From assembly GCA_965224795.1 (NCBI GenBank), contig CBDDAE010000001.1, forward strand, positions 744,001 through 808,000: a stretch of 64,000 nt of DNA, written 5' to 3'. The first letter of the stretch is position 1, and every line of letters begins with the position of its first letter. This document shows positions 35,108-43,804 of this stretch, piece after piece. Source of the DNA: NVTR01 sp036480115 (lineage in GTDB: Bacteria > Pseudomonadota > Alphaproteobacteria > Rhodobacterales > Rhodobacteraceae). The notes under the pieces were generated by a model, which had not been told where the DNA came from, made no database searches, and saw only the letters and a list, made by a program, of their open reading frames with translations. The position numbers were made by a program, and so were the translations under genes.

Positions 35108-35126
35108 GATTTTTCGGCGAAAAATC
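35108..35126 (+). terminator. Hairpin after soeC
   Basis: GATTTTTC and GAAAAATC form a perfect eight-base stem around GGC, four bases after the soeC stop. A second GC-rich palindrome, CCTCCG-G-CGGAGG, follows within the next repeat element. Together they plausibly end the soe transcript, although there is no long T run. Confidence 0.55.
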
Positions 35127-35164
35127 ATGCCTCCGGCGGAGGTATTTCTGAAAAGAAGAAATGG
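35127..35164 (+). repeat. Copy of the dispersed ATGCCTCCGGCGG element
   Basis: ATGCCTCCGGCGGAGGTATT followed by an A/G-rich AAAAGAAGAAATGG tail matches the arms of the inverted repeat at 14239-14423. It sits between the soeC hairpin and the operators of the next gene. Copies lie only at transcript ends, so it may be a terminator-associated or REP-like element. Confidence 0.65.
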
Positions 35165-35166
35165 GG

Positions 35167-35193
35167 CGTGAAAAAAGCTTTGACTTTTTCACG
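35167..35193. promoter_or_regulatory. Operator 1 of the XRE-cupin gene
   Basis: CGTGAAAAA-N9-TTTTTCACG is a perfect inverted repeat 27 bases long. An almost identical site follows at 35201-35227, so centres are 34 bases apart. Position directly before the regulator gene suggests autoregulation. Confidence 0.75.
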
Positions 35194-35200
35194 TAAACAT

Positions 35201-35227
35201 CGTGAAAATTGGGCGTACTTTTTCACG
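35201..35227. promoter_or_regulatory. Operator 2 of the XRE-cupin gene
   Basis: CGTGAAAAT-N9-TTTTTCACG repeats the first operator with the same nine-base spacer and one changed arm base. It ends ten bases before the ATG at 35238, so binding here would cover the ribosome-binding region. This also argues against a GTG start at 35202, which lies inside the site. Confidence 0.75.
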
Positions 35228-35237
35228 CGAGTCGCCA

Positions 35238-35795
35238 ATGACCAACACTTCTACCCTAGGGGCTGACCTGCGCGCCCTGCGAAAATCGCGCCGACTGACG
35301 CTGGAAGATATGGCAGCGGCGTTGGACATGTCGGTTGGCTGGATCAGCCAGGTAGAGCGCGATATTTCCACCCCGGACAATTTGACCCTGAAAAAGATGG
35401 CGGCCGCCTTTGGCGTGCCGATATCTCTGTTTTTTGGTGCCACTGACGGGCCAGAGGCCGAGGTCGGGCGCATTGTTCGGGCCCAGAATCGCCGCCATAT
35501 TGGTGAGCAGGACGCCGGGCTGGTAGAGGCGCTGATTTCCCCCGACCTGACCGATAGCTTTGAAATGGTGCATTCCACATTCATGCCCGGGTCCGCCAAC
35601 AAGACCCCGACCGCAAGGCCGACACAGGAAGTCGCTTATCTGGTTTCCGGCCAGCTGGATATCTGGCTGGATGATGAGTTTTATCAAATATTTACCGGCG
35701 ATAGTTTTCGCATTCGCGGCCAGACTTTGCGCTGGGCCAACCCCTATAATGCCCCCGCCGTTGCAGTGTGGGTTATTTCACCCCCGGTTTATTAG
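35238..35795 (+). CDS. XRE-family regulator with C-terminal cupin domain
   Basis: The 185-residue protein has an N-terminal Cro/C1 helix-turn-helix (about residues 8-65, LTLEDMAAALDMSVGWISQVERD). A C-terminal cupin barrel (about residues 105-180) includes QEVAYLVSGQLDIWLDDEFY and GDSFRIRGQTLRW. Such regulators commonly sense small metabolites such as amino acids or polyamines through the cupin. Two matching palindromes lie just upstream, and the tandem dehydrogenase genes follow 12 bases after its stop. It therefore probably controls demethylation of dimethylglycine or sarcosine. The ligand is unknown. Confidence 0.88.
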   Translation: MTNTSTLGADLRALRKSRRLTLEDMAAALDMSVGWISQVERDISTPDNLTLKKMAAAFGVPISLFFGATDGPEAEVGRIVRAQNRRHIGEQDAGLVEALISPDLTDSFEMVHSTFMPGSANKTPTARPTQEVAYLVSGQLDIWLDDEFYQIFTGDSFRIRGQTLRWANPYNAPAVAVWVISPPVY

Positions 35796-35807
35796 AAAGG
35801 TCCTGAT

Positions 35808-38264
35808 ATGGCTGAATTTCCCACAACGGCCCGTGTTGTCATCATCGGCGGCGGCTGTATTGGTGCCTCATCGCTGTACCATCTGGCCCGCGCCGGTTGG
35901 ACTGATTGCGTGCTGCTGGAAAAAAACGAACTTACAGCCGGATCGACATGGCACGCGGCGGGGAACGTGCCGACATTTGCCACCGGTTGGGCGGCGATGA
36001 ACCTGCAACGCTATTCCACTGAGCTGTATCAGGGGTTGGCGCAAGCGGTTGATTACCCGATGAATTATCACGTGACCGGGTCGATCCGGCTGGCCCATTC
36101 GGCAGAGCGCATGCAGGAATTTGAGCGCGCCCGCGGCATGGGGCTGTCACAGGGGATGGACCTAGAAATCCTGACGCCGGATGAAACGCGCGACCGTTAT
36201 CCGTTTCTGGAACTACATGACCTGAAGGGGTCGCTGTATGACCCCGCCGATGGTGACATTGACCCAGCGCAACTGACACAGGCGCTGGCCAAGGGGGCCC
36301 GCGATTTGGGGGCGCAAATCCACCGCTTCACACCAGCCACTGGTGTTAGTCGCGAAAATGGCGAATGGATTGTGCATACGGATAAGGGCGATATCCGCTG
36401 TGAAATTGTGGTGAATGCCGCCGGGTACTATGCGCAACGCGTAGGCGAATGGTTCCGCCCCTTTGGTGGTCGCCAAGTGCCGATGATGGTGATGAGCCAT
36501 CAATATATGCTGACCGATGAAATCCCGGAACTGGTGGAATATGCGAAATCCGAAGGGCGCAAACTGCCGCTGCTTCGCGATGTGGATAGTTCCTATTACC
36601 TGCGCCAGGAAAAGAAAGGCTTTAACCTTGGCCCCTATGAACGCAACTGTAAGGCCCACTGGGTGACACCGGATGATCCGATGCCCGATGATTTCAGTTT
36701 CCAGTTATATCCCGATGATCTGGAGCGGCTGGAATGGCATATGGAAGACGCGATGGCGCGAGTTCCCCTGCTGGGTCAGGCCGGAATTTCGCGGGTGATT
36801 AACGGGCCGATCCCCTATGCACCCGATGGTATGCCGCTTTTGGGGCCGATGCCGGGGGTGAAAAATGCGTTTGAGGCTTGCGTGTTCACCTTTGGCATTG
36901 CCCAGGCAGGTGGTGCTGGCAAGGTTTTGGCCGAATGGGTGATGCAGGGCGAAACTGAGTGGGATTGCTGGTCACTCGACCCGCGCCGTTACACCGATTA
37001 CACCGATGAAGATTATTGTGTGGCTAAGGGTAAGGAAATCTATGGCTATGAATACGCCATGCATTTCCCCTGGTACGAATGGCCGGATGGGCGCGATAAA
37101 AAGCTGTCGCCGGTGCATGACCGCGTCAAAGAACTTGGCGGCCAGATGGGCGTCTATGCGGGGTGGGAGCGGGCAAATTGGTTTGCCAAACCCGGTGATG
37201 ACACGTCCAAGGAAAGCACCCAGACCTGGGACCGCGCCGGGCCTTGGGAGGCGCGCATTCGCGAGGAATGCGAAGCAGCGCGCGACGGCGTTGGCGTGCT
37301 GGACCTGCCGGGATTTTCACGCTTCAACCTGTCGGGCGAAAAATCGGCGGACTGGCTGCGCGGCCTGATCACAGGCGGGTTGCCCAAGGTGGGGCGCATG
37401 AATCTGGCGTATTTTTCTGACAGTCGCGGTCGAATTTTGACGGAAATGTCGGTGGTGCGCCACGGCGACGATCTGTTTACCCTGATCACTGCCGCCACGG
37501 CCCAGTGGCATGACTGGGACCTGCTGAATAACGCACTGCCCGATGACGGCAGCGTGCATCTGGCGGATTACACCACCGAATATGACACGCTGATTGTCAC
37601 CGGCCCGAAATCGCGCGACCTGATGGCCGGGTTGGTGGGGGACAGCGCCGATCTGACCTTGCCATGGCTAAGTAATCTGACCGGGGTGATTGCCGGACAG
37701 GCTGTGTTTTTGCTGCGGGTTAGTTTTGCCGGTGAACTGGGCTGGGAAATCCACGCTGAAAACGCCGATATGCCGGTGGTATATGACGCAGTGCTGGCCG
37801 CTGGCGCCAAACCGTTTGGCATGTGGGCGCTGAATTCATTGCGGCTGGAAAAGGGCTATCGGGCTTGGAAGGGTGATCTGTCCACCGATTATTCGCTACT
37901 TGAGGGTGGGCTGGATCGGTTCATCAAACTGGACAAGCCCCAAGATTTCCCCGGCAAGGTGGCGATACTGGCCGAAAAACAACGCGGGGTTTCCAAGCGG
38001 TTCGTGACGCTGATCATTGACGCCGGGGCGGCGGATGCACCCTATATGTCAACGCTGTGGCATGACGGGGAAATTGTAGGCGAAACCACATCGGGCGGTT
38101 GGGGTTACCGGGTGAATGCATCCATTGCTTTGGGAATGCTGCAGGTTGATCTGGCCAAGCCGGGCACCGAGCTAGAGGTTGAAATTTATGGAAAACGGCA
38201 CCGCGCGGTGGTGCAGGAGGATCAGCCGCTTTGGGATCCAAAAAATGAAAGGTTAAGGGCATGA
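35808..38264 (+). CDS. Dimethylglycine/sarcosine dehydrogenase-like flavoprotein with GcvT domain (first of two)
   Basis: The 818-residue protein combines an N-terminal FAD-dependent oxidoreductase domain with a C-terminal tetrahydrofolate-binding GcvT domain. The N-terminal part starts RVVIIGGGCIGASSLYHLAR and has AGSTWHAAGN; the histidine of this WHAAG motif is the flavin-attachment position in related enzymes. The C-terminal part (about residues 430-810) has LRGLITGGLPKVGRMNLAYF and LRVSFAGELGWEIHAENADM. Such enzymes remove a methyl group from N-methylglycines, passing formaldehyde to tetrahydrofolate. The stop overlaps the next gene by four bases. Exact substrate (dimethylglycine, sarcosine or another methylamine) is not resolved. 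Confidence 0.9.
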   Translation: MAEFPTTARVVIIGGGCIGASSLYHLARAGWTDCVLLEKNELTAGSTWHAAGNVPTFATGWAAMNLQRYSTELYQGLAQAVDYPMNYHVTGSIRLAHSAERMQEFERARGMGLSQGMDLEILTPDETRDRYPFLELHDLKGSLYDPADGDIDPAQLTQALAKGARDLGAQIHRFTPATGVSRENGEWIVHTDKGDIRCEIVVNAAGYYAQRVGEWFRPFGGRQVPMMVMSHQYMLTDEIPELVEYAKSEGRKLPLLRDVDSSYYLRQEKKGFNLGPYERNCKAHWVTPDDPMPDDFSFQLYPDDLERLEWHMEDAMARVPLLGQAGISRVINGPIPYAPDGMPLLGPMPGVKNAFEACVFTFGIAQAGGAGKVLAEWVMQGETEWDCWSLDPRRYTDYTDEDYCVAKGKEIYGYEYAMHFPWYEWPDGRDKKLSPVHDRVKELGGQMGVYAGWERANWFAKPGDDTSKESTQTWDRAGPWEARIREECEAARDGVGVLDLPGFSRFNLSGEKSADWLRGLITGGLPKVGRMNLAYFSDSRGRILTEMSVVRHGDDLFTLITAATAQWHDWDLLNNALPDDGSVHLADYTTEYDTLIVTGPKSRDLMAGLVGDSADLTLPWLSNLTGVIAGQAVFLLRVSFAGELGWEIHAENADMPVVYDAVLAAGAKPFGMWALNSLRLEKGYRAWKGDLSTDYSLLEGGLDRFIKLDKPQDFPGKVAILAEKQRGVSKRFVTLIIDAGAADAPYMSTLWHDGEIVGETTSGGWGYRVNASIALGMLQVDLAKPGTELEVEIYGKRHRAVVQEDQPLWDPKNERLRA

Positions 38265-40705
38265 GCAACATCCCGTCCTCAGCCCGCGTCGTTATCATCG
38301 GCGGTGGCGTCATTGGTTGTTCGGTGGCCTACCATCTGGCCAAGCTGGGCTGGAAAGACGTGGTCTTACTGGAACGCAAACAGCTGACCAGCGGCACCAC
38401 CTGGCATGCTGCCGGGTTGATCGGACAGGTCCGGGCCACGGCGGCGATGACACGGTTGGCCAAATATAGCGCCGATCTTTACCTGTCCTTAGAGGCCGAA
38501 ACCGGCGTTGCCACGGGCATGCGGGCCTGTGGGTCGATCTCGGTTGCCCTGACCGAGCACCGCAAGGAAGAAATGTTGCGTCAGGCATCAATGGCAAAGG
38601 TTTTTGGTGTCGATGTCGAGATCATCGATCCAAAAGAGGCGCTGGCACGCTACGAATATTTGAACATTGAGGGTGTGCTGGCGGCAAATTACATCCCCAG
38701 TGACGGTCAGGCTGACCCGGCGAACATCGCCCTGGCGCTGGCCAAAGGCGCCCGTCAGATGGGCGCGCAAGTTCTGGAACGGGCGCGCGTCAGTGGCATC
38801 CGGCGTGAGGGGCGTCAGGTGACCGGCGTGGATTGGCAGCAGGGCGAGGAAACCGGGTTTTTGGCCGCCGACATGGTGGTGAATTGCGCCGGTATGTGGG
38901 GCCATGAAGTTGGCCGCATGGCCGGGGTGAACGTACCACTGCATGCCTGCGAACATTTTTACATTGTCACCGAACCGATATCGGGCCTGACCCAAATGCC
39001 GGTGCTGCGGGTGCCGGATGAATGCGCGTATTACAAAGAAGACGCCGGAAAGATGTTGCTGGGGGCGTTTGAGCCGGTTTCCAAGCCATGGGGCATGGAC
39101 GGCATTCCTGCGGATTTCGAGTTTGATCAATTGCCCGAGGATTTTGACCATTTTGAGCCGATACTTGAAAACGCCGTGAACCGTCTACCGATGCTGGCTG
39201 AGGCGGGTATTCATACGTTCTTTAATGGCCCGGAAAGTTTCACGCCGGATGATGCCTATCATTTAGGTCTGGCCCCGGAACTGGATAATTTCTGGGTTGC
39301 AGCTGGGTTCAACTCCATTGGTATTCAATCGGCGGGTGGTGCCGGTATGGCGCTGGCAGCATGGATGGACACAGGCGAAAAGCCGTTTGATCTGGGGGAT
39401 GTGGATATTTCGCGCATGTCGCCGTTTCAGGGCAACAAAACGTATTTGTTCGAACGCTCCAAAGAAACCCTTGGCCTGCTGTATGCCGACCATTTCCCGT
39501 TTCGCCAGAAAGCCACGGCGCGCGGCATAAGGCGTTCACCCTTCCATGAACTGCTGGACGCCCAGAACGCGGTGTTTGGTGAAACTGGCGGCTGGGAGCG
39601 GGCCAACTGGTTTGCCGATCCGGGCCAGACGCGGGAATATGAATACAGCTGGAAACGCCAGAACTGGTTTGAAAATTCAACCCGCGAACACCGGGCAGTG
39701 CGTAAAAACGTTGGTATGTATGACATGACCAGTTTTGGCAAACTGCGGGTGGAAGGCCCGGATGCCGAAAGCTTCCTGAACCACGTATGCGGTGCCGACA
39801 TGTCGGTGCCCGTGGGCAAGATCGTCTATACCCAGTTCCTGAACACCCGCGGCGGGATTGAGGCCGACGTGACCGTCACCCGCCTGTCGCAAACCGCCTA
39901 TCTGGTGGTGACACCATCCACAACGCGACTGGCCGAACAGACCTGGCTGCGCCGCCATCAGGGCGATTTTCGCGCCGTGGTCACCGATATGACAGCGGCC
40001 GAAGGCGTGCTGGCGGTGATGGGACCCAATTCGCGCGCCCTGCTGCAAAAGGTGTCTCCTAATGATTTTTCCAACGCGGTGAACCCGTTTGGCACGGCGC
40101 AGGAAATTGAAATCGGCATGGGGTTGGCGCGGGCACACCGGGTTTCCTATGTGGGTGAGCTAGGCTGGGAGATTTATGTATCATCCGACATGGCGGCGCA
40201 TGTGTTCGATGTGCTGCAAGAGGCCGGGCAGGATATGGGCCTGACGCCGTGCGGCATGCATATGATGGACAGCTGCCGAATTGAAAAGGCATTCCGCCAT
40301 TTCGGCCATGATATATCCTGCGATGACCATGTGCTTGAGGCCGGGCTTGGGTTTGCGGTGAAAACCGACAAGCCGGAATTCATTGGCCGCGATGCGGTAT
40401 TGGCCAAGCGTGAGGCCGGATTGGAACAACGGCTGGTGCAGTTCAAATTGACTGACGCGGAACCATTGCTGTACCACCACGAGCCTATCCTGCGGGATGG
40501 CGAAATTGTCGGGTACTTAAGTTCCGGCAGTTATGGCCACACATTGGGGGCAGCGATTGGTTTGGGCTATGTGCCGTGCAAGGGCGAAAAACCGGCGGAT
40601 GTTCTGGCTTCTGGCTATGAGATTGAAATTGCGGGCACTCGTATCAAAGCCGATGTGTCGCTAAAGCCGATGTATGATCCAAAATCAGAGCGCACGAAGG
40701 TCTAA
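38261..40705 (+). CDS. Dimethylglycine/sarcosine dehydrogenase-like flavoprotein with GcvT domain (second of two)
   Basis: The 814-residue protein has the same build as its neighbour. The FAD motif is RVVIIGGGVIGCSVAYHLAK, followed by SGTTWHAAGLIGQVRATAAM, which is closer to classical dimethylglycine dehydrogenase than the first paralogue. The GcvT part includes SFLNHVCGADMSVPVGKIVY and RVSYVGELGWEIYVSSDMAA. Shared text such as GGWERANWFADPG shows the pair arose by duplication, but they are clearly diverged. Two sequential demethylations (dimethylglycine to sarcosine, sarcosine to glycine) would explain the pair. The stop overlaps the convergent bhcD stop. Confidence 0.9.
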   Translation: MSNIPSSARVVIIGGGVIGCSVAYHLAKLGWKDVVLLERKQLTSGTTWHAAGLIGQVRATAAMTRLAKYSADLYLSLEAETGVATGMRACGSISVALTEHRKEEMLRQASMAKVFGVDVEIIDPKEALARYEYLNIEGVLAANYIPSDGQADPANIALALAKGARQMGAQVLERARVSGIRREGRQVTGVDWQQGEETGFLAADMVVNCAGMWGHEVGRMAGVNVPLHACEHFYIVTEPISGLTQMPVLRVPDECAYYKEDAGKMLLGAFEPVSKPWGMDGIPADFEFDQLPEDFDHFEPILENAVNRLPMLAEAGIHTFFNGPESFTPDDAYHLGLAPELDNFWVAAGFNSIGIQSAGGAGMALAAWMDTGEKPFDLGDVDISRMSPFQGNKTYLFERSKETLGLLYADHFPFRQKATARGIRRSPFHELLDAQNAVFGETGGWERANWFADPGQTREYEYSWKRQNWFENSTREHRAVRKNVGMYDMTSFGKLRVEGPDAESFLNHVCGADMSVPVGKIVYTQFLNTRGGIEADVTVTRLSQTAYLVVTPSTTRLAEQTWLRRHQGDFRAVVTDMTAAEGVLAVMGPNSRALLQKVSPNDFSNAVNPFGTAQEIEIGMGLARAHRVSYVGELGWEIYVSSDMAAHVFDVLQEAGQDMGLTPCGMHMMDSCRIEKAFRHFGHDISCDDHVLEAGLGFAVKTDKPEFIGRDAVLAKREAGLEQRLVQFKLTDAEPLLYHHEPILRDGEIVGYLSSGSYGHTLGAAIGLGYVPCKGEKPADVLASGYEIEIAGTRIKADVSLKPMYDPKSERTKV

Positions 40706-41667
40706 AAATCAACCTCAACCGCCACTCCAGCCGCAACCGCCAGATCAACCACGGCTGAAGCAACCGCAAGGTCCTGCAGGCCAACGCCGGTGCCGTCAAA
40801 CAGCGTTAGTTCATCATCAGAACTGCGCCCGGTTTGGTCGCCGTTGATCACCGATCCCAGCTCCTTGATGTCAGCCTCTTTCAGTGAACCATCGGCAATC
40901 GCGTGCTGACACTCGCCGATGCTGATCGACTGCGCCACTTCGTCAGTGAACACGGTGGCGCGCGCTACCAGTGCTGCCTCGACCTCTTGTTTGCCTTTGG
41001 TGTCGGTGCCCATACAGGCGATATGGGTGCCGCCTTTGACGTGCGCATCCATCAGGCTTGGCGCGAATGCCGAGGTGATTGAGATGATCACATCCGCCTC
41101 ATCCCCCAGTTGATCCAGTTCCACGGCTTCAAATTGCAGGTCCAGTTCTTTCGCCAGATCCGCCAGTCGTGACAGCATTTCCGGGTGGTAATTCCAACCG
41201 ATAACCTTTTCAAAGTCGCGTTGTTCAACCGCAGCCCGCATCTGAAACGTTGATTGGTGCCCGGCCCCGATCATACCCAGAACTTTGGCGTTTTTCGGCG
41301 CCAGATGTTTGATGGAAACCGAAGACGCCGCCGCCGTGCGCAAGGCCGTTAACAGGTTGCCGCCCACTACCGCGTTGACCTTGCCAGTGTCGGCATCAAA
41401 CAGGAAAATGGTCGATTGGTGGTTGGTCAGGCCCTTGGCTTCATTGCCCGGCCAATAGCCACCGGATTTCAGCCCCAGTGCCAACCCCGCCCGGTCAAAG
41501 CCGGATTTGAAGCCATACAAAGCATCCGCATGGCCAATGCTTTCGCGGATCACCGGGAAATTGTAGGCGTCACCACGGGACATAGCGGCGAATACTTTTT
41601 CAACGGCATCAAAGCTTTCGGTGCGCCCGATCAACCCGGCGATTTCACTTTCTGGAACAATGATCAT
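40702..41667 (-). CDS. bhcD: Iminosuccinate reductase (ornithine cyclodeaminase/mu-crystallin family)
   Basis: The 321-residue protein is of the ornithine cyclodeaminase family. The NAD-binding motif is VLGMIGAGHQSTFQMRAAV, and the substrate region includes NFPVIRESIGHADALYGFKS. In the beta-hydroxyaspartate cycle BhcD reduces iminosuccinate to aspartate. I start it at the ATG at 41667, one base after the bhcC stop; the open frame runs on upstream to 41796 but that part only shadows bhcC. Position at the end of bhcABCD decides the function over true ornithine cyclodeaminase. Confidence 0.93.
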   Translation of the reverse strand: MIIVPESEIAGLIGRTESFDAVEKVFAAMSRGDAYNFPVIRESIGHADALYGFKSGFDRAGLALGLKSGGYWPGNEAKGLTNHQSTIFLFDADTGKVNAVVGGNLLTALRTAAASSVSIKHLAPKNAKVLGMIGAGHQSTFQMRAAVEQRDFEKVIGWNYHPEMLSRLADLAKELDLQFEAVELDQLGDEADVIISITSAFAPSLMDAHVKGGTHIACMGTDTKGKQEVEAALVARATVFTDEVAQSISIGECQHAIADGSLKEADIKELGSVINGDQTGRSSDDELTLFDGTGVGLQDLAVASAVVDLAVAAGVAVEVDF

Positions 41668-41668
41668 A

Positions 41669-42835
41669 TCAGTACGCCCGCCCGCGTGCAGATACCGGCC
41701 ATACAGTTTCGACCTTGCCGTTTCGCACACCGACATACCAGTCATGGACGTTGCAGGTCGGGTCACAATGGCCCGGCACCAGCCGCAGTTTGTCATTGAT
41801 GTTCAGCACACCATCAGGGTCACCAACAACGCCGTGTTCGTCAGAACATTTCAGGTATTCGACTTTGTCCGTGCGCCCATAAACCGTAGGCAGACCGCTA
41901 TCCACCGATTGTGCTTTTAGCCCGGCATCAACAATGGCTTTGTCTTCTTTGCTATGGCTCATGACAGAGGTCAGAAGGAACAGTGAATTTTCCCATTCGC
42001 CGTCATCTATCCGGCGTCCGTTCTTATCCAGAATACGGCCATAGTCCGCATCCATGAAGGCGTAGGAACCACATTGCATTTCATTGTAAACGCCTGAATT
42101 TCCTTCGAAATAGTATGATCCGGTGCCAGCGCCGCCAACGATGTCACATTCCAGACCTTGGGCTTTGAGTGCCGTCACCGCATCGCGCACCATATCAACG
42201 GCGATAACGATCTTAGCCTCACGGTCCGTGTACAGATCCATGTGCTGCATAGCGCCTTGATAAGCCTGAATGCCGGCGAATTTCAGGTTCGAACCCGCAT
42301 CAATCAGCTTGGCAATGTTCACCACGTCTTGGGACGTCGTAACACCGCAACGCCCTGCGCCCACGTCGATTTCAACCAGACATTCCAGTTTCGTCCCGTG
42401 CTTTTCAGCCGCCGCCTGCAAGTCCGCTACGTTTTCCGGATCATCCACGCAAACCAGAATGCGCGCGCCCAGTTTTGGCATCCGCGCCAGACGGTCAATT
42501 TTCGCCGGGTCACGCACTTGGTTGGACACCATCACGTCCTTGATGCCGCCGCGCACGAACACTTCGGCTTCGGATACTTTCTGACAGCACACACCAACAG
42601 CGCGCCCCAAATCTTGCTGCAATTTCAGCACATCTACAGATTTGTGCATTTTGCCATGCGCGCGATGCCGCACGCCCATTTCGGCACACAGATCACCCAT
42701 TTTCTTAACATTACGATCCAGCGCATCCAGATCCAGCACAAGGCAGGGTGTTTGAATATCAGCCTCATCCATGCCGGGCTTGGCGGGGATGTCATAGCCC
42801 ACCTCAAAGTCATTCAGATTGGTTGGTGCGTTCAT
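41669..42835 (-). CDS. bhcC: Beta-hydroxyaspartate aldolase (D-threonine-aldolase-like)
   Basis: The 388-residue protein belongs to the alanine-racemase-fold PLP enzymes related to D-threonine aldolase. The text VRHRAHGKMHKSVDVLKLQ carries the likely PLP lysine, and CLVEIDVGAGRCGVTTSQD is typical of the family. A metal-binding C-terminal end includes VPGHCDPTCNVHDWYVGVRN. BhcC condenses glycine and glyoxylate to 3-hydroxyaspartate. The start at 42835 overlaps the bhcB stop (ATGA); a start seven codons earlier has no support. Alone it might be called a D-threonine aldolase, but the gene cluster is diagnostic. Confidence 0.94.
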   Translation of the reverse strand: MNAPTNLNDFEVGYDIPAKPGMDEADIQTPCLVLDLDALDRNVKKMGDLCAEMGVRHRAHGKMHKSVDVLKLQQDLGRAVGVCCQKVSEAEVFVRGGIKDVMVSNQVRDPAKIDRLARMPKLGARILVCVDDPENVADLQAAAEKHGTKLECLVEIDVGAGRCGVTTSQDVVNIAKLIDAGSNLKFAGIQAYQGAMQHMDLYTDREAKIVIAVDMVRDAVTALKAQGLECDIVGGAGTGSYYFEGNSGVYNEMQCGSYAFMDADYGRILDKNGRRIDDGEWENSLFLLTSVMSHSKEDKAIVDAGLKAQSVDSGLPTVYGRTDKVEYLKCSDEHGVVGDPDGVLNINDKLRLVPGHCDPTCNVHDWYVGVRNGKVETVWPVSARGRAY

Positions 42836-43794
42836 GTGTTTTCTCCATTCATCCATGGCAGCGCGTCAAGGTCAACATTGCCGCCGGTTATTATTACGCC
42901 GACACGTTTGCCGGCAAATATCTCTTTGTTTTTCAATATGGTCGCCAGCGGCACAGCGCTGCTGGGTTCCATGACGATTTTCATCCGCTTCCAGATCAGT
43001 TTCATCGCTTCAATAATCTCAGGATCACTGGTCGTCAGAATATCGGTCACGTGTTTTTGCACGAAATGCCATGTCAGTTCTTTTAGCGGCACCAACAATC
43101 CGTCAGCCACGGTTTTGGGCGCATCATCTGCAATGATATATCCCGCCCGAAATGACCGTGCCGCATCATCGGCCTGATCCGGTTCGGCGGCATAGATTTT
43201 CACATCAGGCGCCAGATTGGACAGGCTCAAACAGGTGCCGGAAATCATGCCGCCACCGCCAATGGGGGCAATCACTGAGTCCAGATTCTCCACCTGTTCA
43301 ATCAGTTCGGCGGAACACGTCCCCTGCCCGGCAATAACGCGCGGGTCGTTATAGGGATGCACGAAATCAGCGCCGGTTTCTGCGTGAATTTTGGCGAATG
43401 TTTCTTCGCGTGAACTGGTCGATGGGTCACATTCCGTGACGATCCCGCCATAGCCGCGCACCGCGTCTTTCTTAGCCTGCGGCGCGGTTCTTGGCATCAC
43501 CACTTGGCAGGGAATGCCCCGCCGACCAGCAGCGTAAGAAAGCGACAACGCATGGTTGCCGGAACTGTGCGTTGCCACTCCCCTTGCCAACATGTCGTCG
43601 GCCAAGCCGAAAACGGCATTACAGGCCCCGCGCACCTTGAACGCCCCGGCTTTTTGCAGGTTTTCGCATTTGAAAAACAATTTCGCGCCAGTCAGTTCGT
43701 CCAAAAATGAAGACGTCAGAACCGGGGTTTTATGCACGTAGGGTGCGATACGTTCGCGGGCCGCCAGCACGTCGTCAATGGTTGGTATGTACAT
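42832..43794 (-). CDS. bhcB: Beta-hydroxyaspartate dehydratase (threonine/serine dehydratase family)
   Basis: The 320-residue PLP enzyme has the dehydratase lysine motif KAGAFKVRGACNAVFG and the glycine-rich phosphate loop VIAPIGGGGMISG. BhcB removes water from 3-hydroxyaspartate to give iminosuccinate. The ATG at 43794 is preceded by AAGGGGGCG, and MYIPTIDDVLAARERIAPYV is a typical family start. A longer frame to 43851 overlaps the end of bhcA. Ten bases separate it from the bhcA stop. Confidence 0.94.
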   Translation of the reverse strand: MYIPTIDDVLAARERIAPYVHKTPVLTSSFLDELTGAKLFFKCENLQKAGAFKVRGACNAVFGLADDMLARGVATHSSGNHALSLSYAAGRRGIPCQVVMPRTAPQAKKDAVRGYGGIVTECDPSTSSREETFAKIHAETGADFVHPYNDPRVIAGQGTCSAELIEQVENLDSVIAPIGGGGMISGTCLSLSNLAPDVKIYAAEPDQADDAARSFRAGYIIADDAPKTVADGLLVPLKELTWHFVQKHVTDILTTSDPEIIEAMKLIWKRMKIVMEPSSAVPLATILKNKEIFAGKRVGVIITGGNVDLDALPWMNGENT

Positions 43795-43804
43795 TTTCGC
43801 CCCC

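Noticed and set aside
40702..41667. Annotation as ornithine cyclodeaminase
   Set aside because: Same reasoning: position as last gene of bhcABCD points to iminosuccinate reductase.
41669..42835. Annotation as a plain D-threonine aldolase
   Set aside because: The family is right, but the neighbours (class V aminotransferase, dehydratase, OCD-family reductase, IclR regulator) match the bhc cluster exactly.
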